Assembly: GCA_044353505.1 (NCBI GenBank)
Contig: JBILBU010000045.1
Coordinates: 1 to 13,859 of the forward strand
DNA length: 13,859 nt
Origin: Pollutibacter sp044353505
GTDB lineage: Bacteria; Bacteroidota; Bacteroidia; Chitinophagales; Chitinophagaceae
Direction: 5' to 3'
Shown: one piece after another, positions 1-8,335 of the stretch
Layout of the letters: each line of letters opens with the position of its first letter
How positions within the stretch are numbered: position 1 is the stretch's first letter
The notes under the pieces: generated by a model
Databases searched by the model: none
What the model was told of the DNA's origin: nothing
What the model saw: only the letters and a program-made list of their open reading frames with translations
Position numbers and translations under genes: made by a program

Positions 1-659
1 TGCTCCCAACCCAATGTTGCAGTTACTCTTCCCACATTTTTATCAAAATAATGGCAGACATCAACTGCTGCTTTATTCAGTGCATCAATTGATTTAAGCA
101 ACGGCGCTTTGTAGTCAAGACATTCGCCTGTATAAGAAACAAAAATCGTAGGAATACATAGTGTAAGTCCTTGGCCGATGTTCATGATAAACGCTGGTGA
201 TGTTGGATCCCATGCAGTGTATCCGCGTGCTTCAAAAGTTGCACGAATCCCTCCACTTGGAAATGAAGATGCATCTGGCTCTTGTTGGGTAAGTGAATTA
301 CCATCAAATTCTTCTATCACTGATCCATCAGGCTTCAATGTAAAAAAGGAATCATGTTTTTCAGCTGATGAACCAGTTAAAGGTTGAAACCAATGGGTAT
401 AGTGTGTCACACCTTTGTTTTGAGCCCAATGTCTCATGCCCGCCGCAATGTGATTTGCTACACTTCTGTCAATCTTCTGGCCTGATTTAATGGAATTTGC
501 CAGGCTTTTATAAGCGTCATCGCTTAGGTAGTCCCTAGCAGCTTTAAGTGTAAATACATTTTCCCCGAAGATCGCATTGATCCGAGCAGGGCTCTCTACC
601 CTCACTTCGTCATTAACCGAAGTAAGATTGTCGATTGCTGTAAAACGTAGTGATTGCAT
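1..659 (-). CDS. glnN: Glutamine synthetase type III (GSIII), N-terminal part, cut by window edge
   Basis: ATP-dependent synthesis of glutamine from glutamate and ammonia in the cytoplasm. Reading the minus strand from ATG at 659 gives 219 residues with no stop before the window edge; the family is usually around 700 residues or more, so about 30% is present. Diagnostic GSIII motifs are THYTHWFQPLTG (residues 85-96), EKHDSF (100-105), EPDASSFPSGG (127-137), the ARGYTAWDPTSPAF stretch (144-157) and SYTGE (185-189). These separate it from GSI and GSII. The start is the first ATG and gives the usual short N-terminus (MQSLRF). No Shine-Dalgarno sequence precedes it, only AT-rich sequence, as is normal in Bacteroidota. 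It is transcribed divergently from purL. I could not identify a convincing promoter for it. The catalytic C-terminal part cannot be assessed. Confidence 0.95.
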   Translation of the reverse strand, partial: MQSLRFTAIDNLTSVNDEVRVESPARINAIFGENVFTLKAARDYLSDDAYKSLANSIKSGQKIDRSVANHIAAGMRHWAQNKGVTHYTHWFQPLTGSSAEKHDSFFTLKPDGSVIEEFDGNSLTQQEPDASSFPSGGIRATFEARGYTAWDPTSPAFIMNIGQGLTLCIPTIFVSYTGECLDYKAPLLKSIDALNKAAVDVCHYFDKNVGRVTATLGWE

Positions 660-922
660 AATTATATGTTTTGTAGAGCACGAAATTCTGTAAAATCCCT
701 CACAAAAGCAACTATATTGTGATGAAAAGCATTTTTTTTATTTTGTATGTGCAAAAAATATGAATAATCTATTGGAGGTAGGGGTAAATCATAAATTCTC
801 AAATAGAATTATATACATATTAAAAATCCGTATATGACAGTTGGCTTGATGTTGAAAACACTTCAATTTCGTCTTTCCTCCCTTCTTCGTTTTTAATTAA
901 CTTCGCATTTCTTAATCATAAC
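660..922. other. Divergent intergenic region between glnN and purL
   Basis: This 263-nt AT-rich stretch holds the control regions of both divergent genes. On the plus strand a possible Bacteroidota promoter is ATTG (716-719), 18 nt, then TTATTTTG (738-745), one mismatch from the TAnnTTTG consensus. If used, the purL mRNA would have a leader of roughly 170 nt. Inside that leader is GGAGGTAGGGG (774-784), strongly Shine-Dalgarno-like but not followed by a real ORF, and a weak inverted repeat ATATAC (811-816) / GTATAT (830-835). A 15-codon ATG-to-stop reading frame at 849-896 ends 26 nt before purL; I do not call it a gene. I recognise no known riboswitch. Confidence 0.4.
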
Positions 923-3130
923 ATGGAAACTACTGTAGATACCGCAAAGCAACTTGGCCTTCTTCCTGAAGAGTTTGAAAGCATCAAAAAGATATTAAAC
1001 CGGACTCCAAACTTCAATGAACTTGCTGCTTATTCAGTCATGTGGAGCGAGCATTGTAGTTATAAAAACTCCATCAAATGGTTAAAGACGCTCCCTCGGG
1101 ATGGAAGCAAGCTTTTGGTAAAAGCGGGCGAAGAGAATGCCGGCCTGGCCGATATTGGTGATGGGTATGGTGTTGTTTTTAAGATTGAATCACACAATCA
1201 CCCCTCTGCAATAGAGCCATTTCAGGGTGCAGCAACTGGTGTCGGCGGTATTCACCGTGATATTTTTACCATGGGTGCTAGGCCAATTGCAGCGCTTAAT
1301 TCACTTCGCTTTGGAAACATCAATGATCCCAAAACAAGGCACTTGCTCAAGGGAGTTGTTGCTGGAATCGGTCATTATGGAAATTGCTTTGGTGTTCCAA
1401 CCGTTGGCGGAGAAGTTTATTTCGAAAATTGTTACCATACCAATCCGTTAGTGAATGCAATGAGTGTTGGTATTGTAAAAGTTGGACAAACAGTAAGTGC
1501 AACTGCTGAGGGCAAAGGAAATCCAGTTTTCATCGTTGGTTCAGCTACTGGTAAGGACGGCATTGGTGGGGCTTCGTTTGCTTCTGCAGATATTACTGCT
1601 GAGAGTGCGCAGGACCTGCCTTCTGTGCAAGTTGGTGACCCCTTTCAGGAAAAGAAATTACTAGAAGCCTGTCTTGAACTTATACCCAAAGATGCTTTAG
1701 TGGGTATGCAGGACATGGGTGCCGCCGGTATAATTTGTTCAACTGCTGAAACCAGTGCAAAAGGTGGAGTGGGGATGATCATCGATTTGGATAAGGTTCC
1801 TAAGCGTCAACAAAATATGAAAGCATGGGAGCTGCTTCTGAGCGAAAGCCAGGAGCGTATGCTAATGGTAGTGAAGAAAGGAAGAGAGCAGGATGTTTTA
1901 GATGTGTTTGATAAGTGGGATCTTCCTTGCTCTGAGATTGGTGAGGTGACTACCGACGGACTTCTAAAATTTTATATGAATGGTCAACTTGAAGCAGAAA
2001 TTCCTGCTGAGAGCTTGGTCTTGGGTGGTGGTGCCCCAGTAAATGATAGGGTATACTCCACCCCGGCATATTTTGAAAAAATTGCTGCCTTTGATCAATC
2101 TCAAGTGCCCGTGCCTACTAGTCTTCAAGCGGTGGCGCAACAATTGGCCGTTATCCCAAACATAGCAAGCAAGAAATGGATTTACACCCAATATGACAGC
2201 ATGGTGGGTACTGGAAATACTTCAACAAATCAACCTAGTGACGCATCAGTGGTCTTGGTGAAAGAAACAGGAAAGGCATTGGCCATAACAACCGATTGCA
2301 ACAGCAGGTATGTTTATGCAGATCCTTATAAAGGTGCGATGATAGCAGTAAGTGAAGCCGCACGAAATATTGTTTGCAGTGGTGGCGTACCACTGGGTGT
2401 AACCAATTGCTTGAATTTTGGAAATCCATATGACCCGGAAGTTTATTATCAGTTTGTTCACGCAATCAAAGGAATGGGTGAGGCCTGTCTCAAGTTTGAT
2501 ACTCCAGTTACCGGAGGAAATGTAAGTTTTTACAACCAAAATCCTGAAGGCGCCGTATACCCAACACCAACAATTGGAATGGTGGGTGTGCTAGATTCCG
2601 AAGACGATAAAATGACATTGGGATTTAAAGCCGAAGGCGATCTGATCTATCTGCTGGGCGCATCGCAAAATGATATCGCATGTTCTGAATACCTGCACAA
2701 AATTTGCGGAATAGAATTCTCCCCTGCACCATATTTCAATATTGATGAGGAGTATGCTCTTCAGCAGCTTGTTTTAGCGTTGATTGGGAAAAAACAAATT
2801 CTGTCTGCACACGACGTCAGTGAGGGCGGATTGTTTATAACACTGCTTGAAAGTGGGTTTGTTGGTGGACTTGGCTTTTCAGTTGCCCAGCAAAACCAGA
2901 GTATTCGAGCCGATGCATATTGGTTTGGGGAAGCCCAAAGCAGGGTAGTTGTGTCGGTATCTCCATCAGCCAAAAAATCATTTGAGGATGCCGTTTCAGG
3001 CTCAGGCATTTCCCTCGAATTATTGGGAGGAGTGAAGGGGCATGATGTTCAAGTAAATAAAGAAAACTGGGGTAAGTTATCAGAGTGGAAAAATAATTAC
3101 GACGAGAAGATTTCTTCCTTGATGTCTTGA
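923..3130 (+). CDS. purL: Phosphoribosylformylglycinamidine synthase subunit PurL (small type)
   Basis: Converts formylglycinamide ribonucleotide to the amidine (FGAM) using ATP and ammonia, the fourth step of purine synthesis. At 735 residues it is the small PurL, which needs PurQ (glutaminase) and PurS; neither is in the window. It differs from the fused enzyme of about 1,200-1,300 residues. Visible motifs are the N-terminal active-site segment SEHCSYKNS (residues 42-50, His44), the ATP/Mg segment starting ESHNHPSAIEPFQGAATG (89-106) with GGIHRD following, GMQDMGAAGI (261-270), a second-half NCLNFGNP motif, TGGNVSFYN, SAHDVSEGGL and the C-terminal GEAQSR motif. The two homologous AIRS-like halves are both complete. 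The start ATG is the first in frame and gives the expected N-terminus. The stop lies 3 nt from the stop of the convergent gene on the other strand. Confidence 0.97.
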   Translation: METTVDTAKQLGLLPEEFESIKKILNRTPNFNELAAYSVMWSEHCSYKNSIKWLKTLPRDGSKLLVKAGEENAGLADIGDGYGVVFKIESHNHPSAIEPFQGAATGVGGIHRDIFTMGARPIAALNSLRFGNINDPKTRHLLKGVVAGIGHYGNCFGVPTVGGEVYFENCYHTNPLVNAMSVGIVKVGQTVSATAEGKGNPVFIVGSATGKDGIGGASFASADITAESAQDLPSVQVGDPFQEKKLLEACLELIPKDALVGMQDMGAAGIICSTAETSAKGGVGMIIDLDKVPKRQQNMKAWELLLSESQERMLMVVKKGREQDVLDVFDKWDLPCSEIGEVTTDGLLKFYMNGQLEAEIPAESLVLGGGAPVNDRVYSTPAYFEKIAAFDQSQVPVPTSLQAVAQQLAVIPNIASKKWIYTQYDSMVGTGNTSTNQPSDASVVLVKETGKALAITTDCNSRYVYADPYKGAMIAVSEAARNIVCSGGVPLGVTNCLNFGNPYDPEVYYQFVHAIKGMGEACLKFDTPVTGGNVSFYNQNPEGAVYPTPTIGMVGVLDSEDDKMTLGFKAEGDLIYLLGASQNDIACSEYLHKICGIEFSPAPYFNIDEEYALQQLVLALIGKKQILSAHDVSEGGLFITLLESGFVGGLGFSVAQQNQSIRADAYWFGEAQSRVVVSVSPSAKKSFEDAVSGSGISLELLGGVKGHDVQVNKENWGKLSEWKNNYDEKISSLMS

Positions 3131-3133
3131 TTT

Positions 3134-3823
3134 TTATTTTATCTCAAACAAAACAAGGCTTGCCTTTTCCCCCTTTTTCAGTAAGAAGGTTGTTGAAAGG
3201 TCGGGCCGTACATAGCCATAATCTTCCTCGTGTAGGGTCGCGCTTGATTTGAATTCAGGCTGGCTGATACTGATCTCTTCTCCAGAAACAACAACTGCTA
3301 CGATGGGGCCGCGTCCTGAAAAAACAAAACTTGGCTTGGCCGAGTTCAGCTCAAGGCGATACGCCACGCATTTATCCGCATCAAATAAGGTGTCAGTCAA
3401 CAGCGCCTGCCAGTTGTCAGTCTTTGTGAATTCATATCCGGATAGCAGTTCAACATCATATGCATGTATGCGTTCGTTTTTAGGTGCAGCAACGCGATGT
3501 GTCGCTGGCCCAGAACTAAATGAAGAGTACCAGGCATAACCCTTTTTAGAAGTTGCTTTTTTCCATTCGCCCCCAAGTTTTTGGTCATCATATACCATGT
3601 CGGTAAGGAAAATGAAAGCGGATGGTATGGCATGGATGTGAAAAAAGCTTGTATCCTCATCCTCAATTGTTGCATTTATAACGCGAACATATTTGTTCAA
3701 TAATACGGGTAAATGCCGGGGTTCATCCTTTACTTGAACAATCTTTTGTGCTTGAGTACAGGGTGTGTAAAATAAAAAGAAAATAAAAAGTAGTGGTATT
3801 GTGCGGTTGAGTTGAGGTGTCAT
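3134..3823 (-). CDS. Exported protein, putative cupin-fold, unknown function
   Basis: I do not recognise a named family with certainty. From ATG at 3823 the protein has 229 residues. Residues 1-26 look like a signal peptide: a short polar start, a hydrophobic core LLFIFFLFY, then a TQAQ cleavage region, so the mature protein is probably periplasmic or exported. The mature part looks like one or two cupin-like halves: NKYVRVINATIEDEDTSFFHIH (43-64) with His62 and His64, His109 in a SGPATHR segment, then a second half with GPIVAVVVSGEEISI (172-186) and a C-terminal strand LLKKGEKASLVLFEI typical of cupins. The frame opens further upstream to a TTG at 3865, but that would put 14 polar residues before the signal peptide, so the ATG is preferred. 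It is monocistronic and convergent with purL. The cupin assignment is inference from the pattern; a metal site is not proven. Confidence 0.75.
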   Translation of the reverse strand: MTPQLNRTIPLLFIFFLFYTPCTQAQKIVQVKDEPRHLPVLLNKYVRVINATIEDEDTSFFHIHAIPSAFIFLTDMVYDDQKLGGEWKKATSKKGYAWYSSFSSGPATHRVAAPKNERIHAYDVELLSGYEFTKTDNWQALLTDTLFDADKCVAYRLELNSAKPSFVFSGRGPIVAVVVSGEEISISQPEFKSSATLHEEDYGYVRPDLSTTFLLKKGEKASLVLFEIK

Positions 3824-3933
3824 GTTGCGGGGTTCAGGTCTATTTATTTTGTTGAATTTAGCCAATTCTAATTGAAGCAGATTTTACTTATCCACATGAC
3901 TCTTCATTTTTTTTTCAGATTATAAAATTATGG

Positions 3934-3941
3934 TATGTTTG
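3934..3941 (+). promoter_or_regulatory. Candidate Bacteroidota -7 element for pyrG
   Basis: TATGTTTG matches the TAnnTTTG consensus exactly. The expected -33 position 19 nt upstream falls in a T-tract (TTTT in place of TTTG). It would give a pyrG leader of about 100 nt that contains the inverted repeat described separately. Assigned by motif only. Confidence 0.4.
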
Positions 3942-3965
3942 TATGACCTCTGAAAGTTGCTATTA

Positions 3966-4027
3966 CTCTTTCTAGTGGTCCAATTTTTTTATATTCCAGC
4001 GGACCATAACAAGCCTGCGAGAAAGAG
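3966..4027 (+). promoter_or_regulatory. Nested inverted repeat in the pyrG leader
   Basis: CTCTTTCT (3966-3973) is perfectly complementary to AGAAAGAG (4020-4027), and inside it TGGTCC (3976-3981) is perfectly complementary to GGACCA (4001-4006). The two stems stack with a 2-nt bulge on the left and 13 nt on the right, with a 19-nt U-rich terminal loop. The structure ends 21 nt before the pyrG ATG. There is no run of T after the 3' arm, so it is not a simple intrinsic terminator. It could be an mRNA control structure or a dyad for a protein. Known pyrG control in Bacillus works by an attenuator, but its hallmark sequence is not seen here. Confidence 0.45.
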
Positions 4028-4048
4028 ACGCTAAAAAATATTTAAGCT

Positions 4049-5680
4049 ATGACCAAGTACATTTTTGTGACCGGTGGAGTTACTTCATCGTTAGGTAAAG
4101 GCATTGTTGCTGCTTCACTTGCAAAATTGCTTCAGGCCAGAGGCTTTAAGGTGACCATTCAAAAATTTGACCCGTATATTAATATTGATCCGGGTACCCT
4201 GAATCCTTATGAGCATGGTGAATGTTATGTCACGGAAGATGGCGCAGAAACAGATCTTGATCTTGGCCATTATGAGCGATTTCTAAATATCTACACCACA
4301 CAGGCCAATAACGTAACAACTGGAAGAATTTATCAGTCTGTTATCAATAAGGAAAGGGAAGGCGCTTACCTTGGGAAAACCGTTCAGGTAGTTCCACACA
4401 TTACCGATGAGATTAAAAGACGCATGCAGTTGCTTGGCGATTCAGGCTATGATATCATTATTACTGAGATCGGAGGCACCGTGGGAGATATTGAGAGTTT
4501 GCCATTCATAGAAGCTGTAAGGCAATTGCAGTGGGAGTTGCCTGAGGGTGATTGTCTTGTCGTTCACCTTACCCTTGTGCCTTACCTCAAGGCAGCAAAA
4601 GAGTTGAAAACTAAGCCTACCCAGCACAGTGTGAAAATGATGAGTGAAAACGGTGTGCATCCTGATATCATCGTATGCAGAACTGAGCAGCCCTTATCCA
4701 ATGAGTTAAAGGCAAAAATTGCATTGTTTTGTAATGTGAAAACGGATTCAGTAATTGAGGCTGCTGATGCCGAGAGTATTTATGAAGTTCCATTGCTAAT
4801 GCAACAAGAACAGCTCGACATCATCTGTTTGAAAAAGCTAAACATCACCTGGTATCCAGAACCGGACCTTACCATATGGAAAGGGTTTATTTCTAAATTG
4901 AAAAATCCAAAATCGACTGTAACAATCGGGTTGATCGGAAAATATATTGAACTGCAGGATGCGTACAAGTCTATACTAGAGGCCTTTATCCATGCTGGTG
5001 CCATGAATGAGTGTAAGGTGCTGGTTCAAGACGTTCATAGTGAATTTATTACTTCAGAAAATGTCAACCACAAACTCGAGGGACTGGATGGGTTGCTTGT
5101 TGCGCCTGGTTTTGGCAATAGAGGGATTGATGGTAAAATTCTTGCTGTTCAATATGCAAGGGAAAATGGACTTCCCTTTTTCGGAATATGCTTGGGGATG
5201 CAAATGTCTGTGATTGAATTCGCTAGAAACCAGCTCGGACTTTCAACAGCACACTCAACCGAAATGGATCCCGCAACAGCTGATCCTGTTATTGATCTGA
5301 TGGAAGGTCAAAAAACAATCACCAATAAGGGCGGAACAATGAGGCTTGGTTCTTATCCTTGCAAAATTGAAAAAAACTCCCTGGCATATAAAATCTATGG
5401 TTCAGAATTGATTGCCGAGCGACATCGCCACCGCTGGGAGTTTAACAGCAACTACCTGGAAGCTTTTCAGGCAGCTGGCATGAAAGCAACCGGTATCAAT
5501 CCAGAAACAAACCTCGTAGAGATTGTGGAGATTCCCGCCCACCCATTCTTTATAGGAGTACAGTATCACCCAGAGTTAAAGAGCACTGTTGAAAACCCAC
5601 ATCCCATATTTGTTCATTTCGTAAGTGCAGCCAAAATGTTTGCACAAAAGAAGGAGATAACAAAATTTGAAGCTGTATAG
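4049..5680 (+). CDS. pyrG: CTP synthase
   Basis: Makes CTP from UTP, ATP and glutamine, the last step of pyrimidine nucleotide synthesis; it works as a cytoplasmic tetramer and can form filaments. The 543-residue length is that of the full family. The N-terminal synthetase domain has the P-loop GGVTSSLGKGI (residues 9-19), the QKFDPYINIDPGT segment (38-50), the Mg-site region ETDLDLGHYERF (67-78) and Glu140. The C-terminal class I glutamine amidotransferase domain has the oxyanion region APGFGNRG (352-359), the nucleophile Cys381 in GICLGMQ, and His507/Glu509 in YHPE. All catalytic residues are present. The start ATG gives the canonical MTKYIFVTGG. It has its own upstream region and is followed 95 nt later by yidC on the same strand. 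Confidence 0.98.
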   Translation: MTKYIFVTGGVTSSLGKGIVAASLAKLLQARGFKVTIQKFDPYINIDPGTLNPYEHGECYVTEDGAETDLDLGHYERFLNIYTTQANNVTTGRIYQSVINKEREGAYLGKTVQVVPHITDEIKRRMQLLGDSGYDIIITEIGGTVGDIESLPFIEAVRQLQWELPEGDCLVVHLTLVPYLKAAKELKTKPTQHSVKMMSENGVHPDIIVCRTEQPLSNELKAKIALFCNVKTDSVIEAADAESIYEVPLLMQQEQLDIICLKKLNITWYPEPDLTIWKGFISKLKNPKSTVTIGLIGKYIELQDAYKSILEAFIHAGAMNECKVLVQDVHSEFITSENVNHKLEGLDGLLVAPGFGNRGIDGKILAVQYARENGLPFFGICLGMQMSVIEFARNQLGLSTAHSTEMDPATADPVIDLMEGQKTITNKGGTMRLGSYPCKIEKNSLAYKIYGSELIAERHRHRWEFNSNYLEAFQAAGMKATGINPETNLVEIVEIPAHPFFIGVQYHPELKSTVENPHPIFVHFVSAAKMFAQKKEITKFEAV

Positions 5681-5748
5681 GGCATATGCAGGCAACTATT
5701 TACCATAAGCATTGAAAAGCAGATAGCTTCTGATACGATTGAGTTCGT

Positions 5749-5756
5749 TACCTTTG
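5749..5756 (+). promoter_or_regulatory. Candidate Bacteroidota -7 element for yidC
   Basis: TACCTTTG is an exact TAnnTTTG match 19 nt before the yidC ATG. No good TTTG is found at the matching -33 position, so the assignment rests on the -7 box and its position. It would imply a very short leader, and that yidC need not depend on read-through from pyrG. Confidence 0.35.
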
Positions 5757-5775
5757 CCCCTCAATAAGATCGAAC

Positions 5776-7611
5776 ATGAAATTTGAAAAGAACTCGGTTA
5801 TAGGTATCGCCTTACTCGCTATATTGTTTATTGCTTATTTTTATTTTACCCGTCAGGGACAAATTGAACTTGAGGCCAAACAGTCGCAGATCCGGGATTC
5901 TATAGCAGCCATCCAGCCCCCGACAAAAGATAGCCTGGCTCTTTCCGCACCAGTAAATTCTCCGGCTCTACAATCTGCAGTTGCTGGGTCTTTCATTCAG
6001 CAAGGATCTTCGGGAGAAGTAATGTCTACACTTGAAAACGACTTAGTGGTTATCTCCTTTACAAATAAAGGTGGGCAGCCACTGTCTGTTCTTTTGAAAA
6101 AATTCCAATCAGTTGACAGCGGCAATAACGTAATGCTTGGATCGGGAAATTTCAATAAAGTTTCTTATCTCATCAATACAGGAACTAACCAAACCGCTGC
6201 CTCTAGCGACCTGTTTTTTTCTGCATCAACGGTTACGAAAGATAGCAATGGGAATCAATCATTGGTCTATACCTTGGCTGATTCTACTGGCAAATCCATC
6301 ACCCATCGATATACGCTGAAAGATGGCGAGTATATGATTGATTGGAATATAGGGCTGAAAGGTGCAGATAAGTTGTTTAGTGGCAATTCAATTAATTTGT
6401 TGTGGCAAGTGCAGGCTACCCAACAGGAGCGAGATATCCAGACTGAAAAGAGGGAGACGCAGCTTGGGTTATTTGGTGCAGATGGATTCGATTATTTCAC
6501 AATGAGTGATGGATTGAACAAACGTTGGGAAGAAGGACTAAAGTGGATTGGCGTTAAGCAAAAATTCTTTAATACTACATTGATAGCAGAAAGCGGATTC
6601 AGTTATGTTGATATCAATTGCACTGTGCCTGATGATTCATTAAAGATAGTTGCAAGAACCGTTGCTAGTCTTCGTTCAACTTTCCCAGCATCCTCAGATG
6701 TTAATTTGGGTTATCGATTTTTTATCGGACCTAACGATTATTCCACACTCAAGAAATATAATCTTGAAATGGAAGACATGGTGAATCTTGGCCAAGGGTT
6801 TTATGCTTTTGTAAAGTATATTAACCGTTGGATTGTATTACCCTCCTTTGGATTTTTCGAGAAACATGTTACCAGTCTTGGTTTGGCAATCGCCCTTCTT
6901 ACCATCCTCATTCGTCTCATTACTTCCCCCCTGGTGTACACATCATATGTCAGTGGTGCAAAAATGAAAGCCCTTAAGCCAGAGATTGATACACTCAAAG
7001 AAAAGTACAAGGAAGATCAGCAAGCTTTCAGCATGGAACAAATGAAGTTGTTTAGAACAGCTGGAGTTAATCCGCTTGGGGGCTGTATCCCTGCATTGTT
7101 GCAGATTCCAATATTCTTTGCACTATATAGTTTCTTTAATTCAAGCATCAACCTCAGGGGTGTCCCTTTTTGGTGGTCCAAGGATCTTTCCTCCTATGAC
7201 GCAGTGATAACTTGGGGTTTCAATTTCCCAGGTGTCGGAAGCCATCTTTCCTTGTTCACTGTATTGGCTGTAATTACTAGTTTGCTCATATCATTGTATA
7301 GCATGAGCATGACGCCAGATCAAGGGAATCCTGTACTGAAATACATGCCTTATATTTTTCCAGTTATGTTGTTGGGCATATTCAATAGCCTTCCTTCGGC
7401 ATTGACATGGTATTATACCGTATCGAATGTTATCACGCTGGTATTGCAGTTTGTGATTCAAAACTATATTATTGACCACGACAAAATACTTGCTGGTCTC
7501 GAAGCCAATAAAAAGAAACCAAGGTCTAAGTCTAAGTGGCAGGAGCGCCTCGAGCAGATGCAATCAACACAGAAGAAGGTGGGAGATATGAAGTCGAAGG
7601 CCAAGAAATAA
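5776..7611 (+). CDS. yidC: Membrane protein insertase YidC
   Basis: Inserts proteins into the inner membrane, alone or with SecYEG. The 611 residues show the long Gram-negative layout. There is an N-terminal membrane anchor (residues 8-24), a short proline-rich linker, and a large periplasmic domain (about 80-320) with family motifs such as DGEYMIDWNI and KWIGVKQKFF. The conserved insertase core follows. In the core, TM2 (about 365-385) contains the hydrophilic-groove arginine Arg380 in TILIRL; a cytoplasmic hairpin KMKALKPEIDTLKEKY (396-411) follows, then GVNPLGGCIPALLQIPIFFALY (430-451) and further TM segments to about 565. The C-terminus is a lysine/arginine-rich tail (about 578-611) suited to binding ribosomes. 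It lies downstream of pyrG on the same strand; in Escherichia coli it is instead near rpmH. Confidence 0.97.
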   Translation: MKFEKNSVIGIALLAILFIAYFYFTRQGQIELEAKQSQIRDSIAAIQPPTKDSLALSAPVNSPALQSAVAGSFIQQGSSGEVMSTLENDLVVISFTNKGGQPLSVLLKKFQSVDSGNNVMLGSGNFNKVSYLINTGTNQTAASSDLFFSASTVTKDSNGNQSLVYTLADSTGKSITHRYTLKDGEYMIDWNIGLKGADKLFSGNSINLLWQVQATQQERDIQTEKRETQLGLFGADGFDYFTMSDGLNKRWEEGLKWIGVKQKFFNTTLIAESGFSYVDINCTVPDDSLKIVARTVASLRSTFPASSDVNLGYRFFIGPNDYSTLKKYNLEMEDMVNLGQGFYAFVKYINRWIVLPSFGFFEKHVTSLGLAIALLTILIRLITSPLVYTSYVSGAKMKALKPEIDTLKEKYKEDQQAFSMEQMKLFRTAGVNPLGGCIPALLQIPIFFALYSFFNSSINLRGVPFWWSKDLSSYDAVITWGFNFPGVGSHLSLFTVLAVITSLLISLYSMSMTPDQGNPVLKYMPYIFPVMLLGIFNSLPSALTWYYTVSNVITLVLQFVIQNYIIDHDKILAGLEANKKKPRSKSKWQERLEQMQSTQKKVGDMKSKAKK

Positions 7612-7672
7612 ACTGCTTTTTTTAACATTGTATAGATCCTGGCCCAGTCCATGAATCCATACCTTTATTAGG

Positions 7673-8329
7673 ATGATAAAACCATCTTCTAGGATAATGA
7701 AAAGGGTATTACTGATCACGATGCTGTTCTTCGCAGTTTCTGCTTCTGCACAACAAACATTTTCTGAAGGAACCATTACGTTTGATGTGCTCACAACCAT
7801 TGATGGAAAACAAGTCGATGGATTGACCACCTGTATTCAGATGGTTAAAGGGGCTCATTACAGATCAGACCTCATCAGCAGCATTGGCAAGGCCAGCACC
7901 ATATTTGATACGCGCGAAGGTGTGGGCGCAGTGATGCGCGATTTTGGATCCCAAAAAATCATGATTCCGTTGAGCCGTGAGAACTGGAAAGAGATGAACA
8001 AAAAATTTACTGACCTTGCCTATGAAATTGGGTCAGATACCATTACGCTGTTAGGTTATTCATGTTCAAAGGCTACAGCAGTATTAGATGGCGGCACAAC
8101 CATCGTGGTGTATTTCACAAAAAGCCTATTGCCGGATAATGCTGAAATGTTTGTTCAACTTGGACGGTTGCCTGGAATCGTTTTGGCCTATAGTGCTACA
8201 TCAACCAACTCCACGGTTACTTATACTGCCAAATCATTGAGTTTTGATCCAGTTCAAATACAGAAATTTGATATACCCACTGGAGGATACAGGGTTATGG
8301 CGTATGAAGAAAGTAAAAGAAGAAAGTAG
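7673..8329 (+). CDS. Exported GLPGLI/DUF4412-like protein
   Basis: The protein has a signal peptide (MKRVLLITMLFFAVSASAQ, residues 9-27) and a mature domain of about 190 residues, so it should be periplasmic or outer-membrane associated. The pattern is that of Bacteroidota GLPGLI/DUF4412-like proteins: an initial strand EGTITFDVLTTIDGK (32-46), a strand pair around DTREGVGAVMRDFGSQKIMIPL (79-100), LGYSCSKATAVLDGG (127-141), then LPGIVLAYSA (166-175) resembling the GLPGLI signature. The molecular function of such proteins is not known to me. Two starts are possible: ATG at 7673, or ATG at 7697, which begins exactly at the canonical signal peptide and has AGGATA just before it. The longer form is listed, but 7697 is at least as likely. 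It sits 61 nt after yidC and ends 6 nt from the convergent small gene. Confidence 0.85.
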   Translation: MIKPSSRIMKRVLLITMLFFAVSASAQQTFSEGTITFDVLTTIDGKQVDGLTTCIQMVKGAHYRSDLISSIGKASTIFDTREGVGAVMRDFGSQKIMIPLSRENWKEMNKKFTDLAYEIGSDTITLLGYSCSKATAVLDGGTTIVVYFTKSLLPDNAEMFVQLGRLPGIVLAYSATSTNSTVTYTAKSLSFDPVQIQKFDIPTGGYRVMAYEESKRRK

Positions 8330-8335
8330 TAAGAA

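Noticed and set aside
811..835. ATATAC/GTATAT inverted repeat in the glnN-purL region
   Set aside because: A 6-bp AT-rich repeat in AT-rich DNA is not distinguishable from chance.
849..896. 15-codon reading frame just upstream of purL
   Set aside because: No start context, and the codons carry no attenuation-like pattern such as repeated residues linked to purines; too short to support.
3155..3166. AAGGC-TT-GCCTT dyad shortly after purL, as a terminator
   Set aside because: The loop is too small for a 5-bp stem and it is followed by CCCCC rather than a clean T-run; it is within the opposing coding sequence.
3824..3865. Upstream extension of the cupin-like gene to a TTG start
   Set aside because: It would add 14 polar residues before a clear signal peptide; the ATG at 3823 starts it properly.
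5682..5689. GCATATGC palindrome after the pyrG stop
   Set aside because: An 8-bp palindrome with no loop or T-tract is expected by chance and has no visible role.
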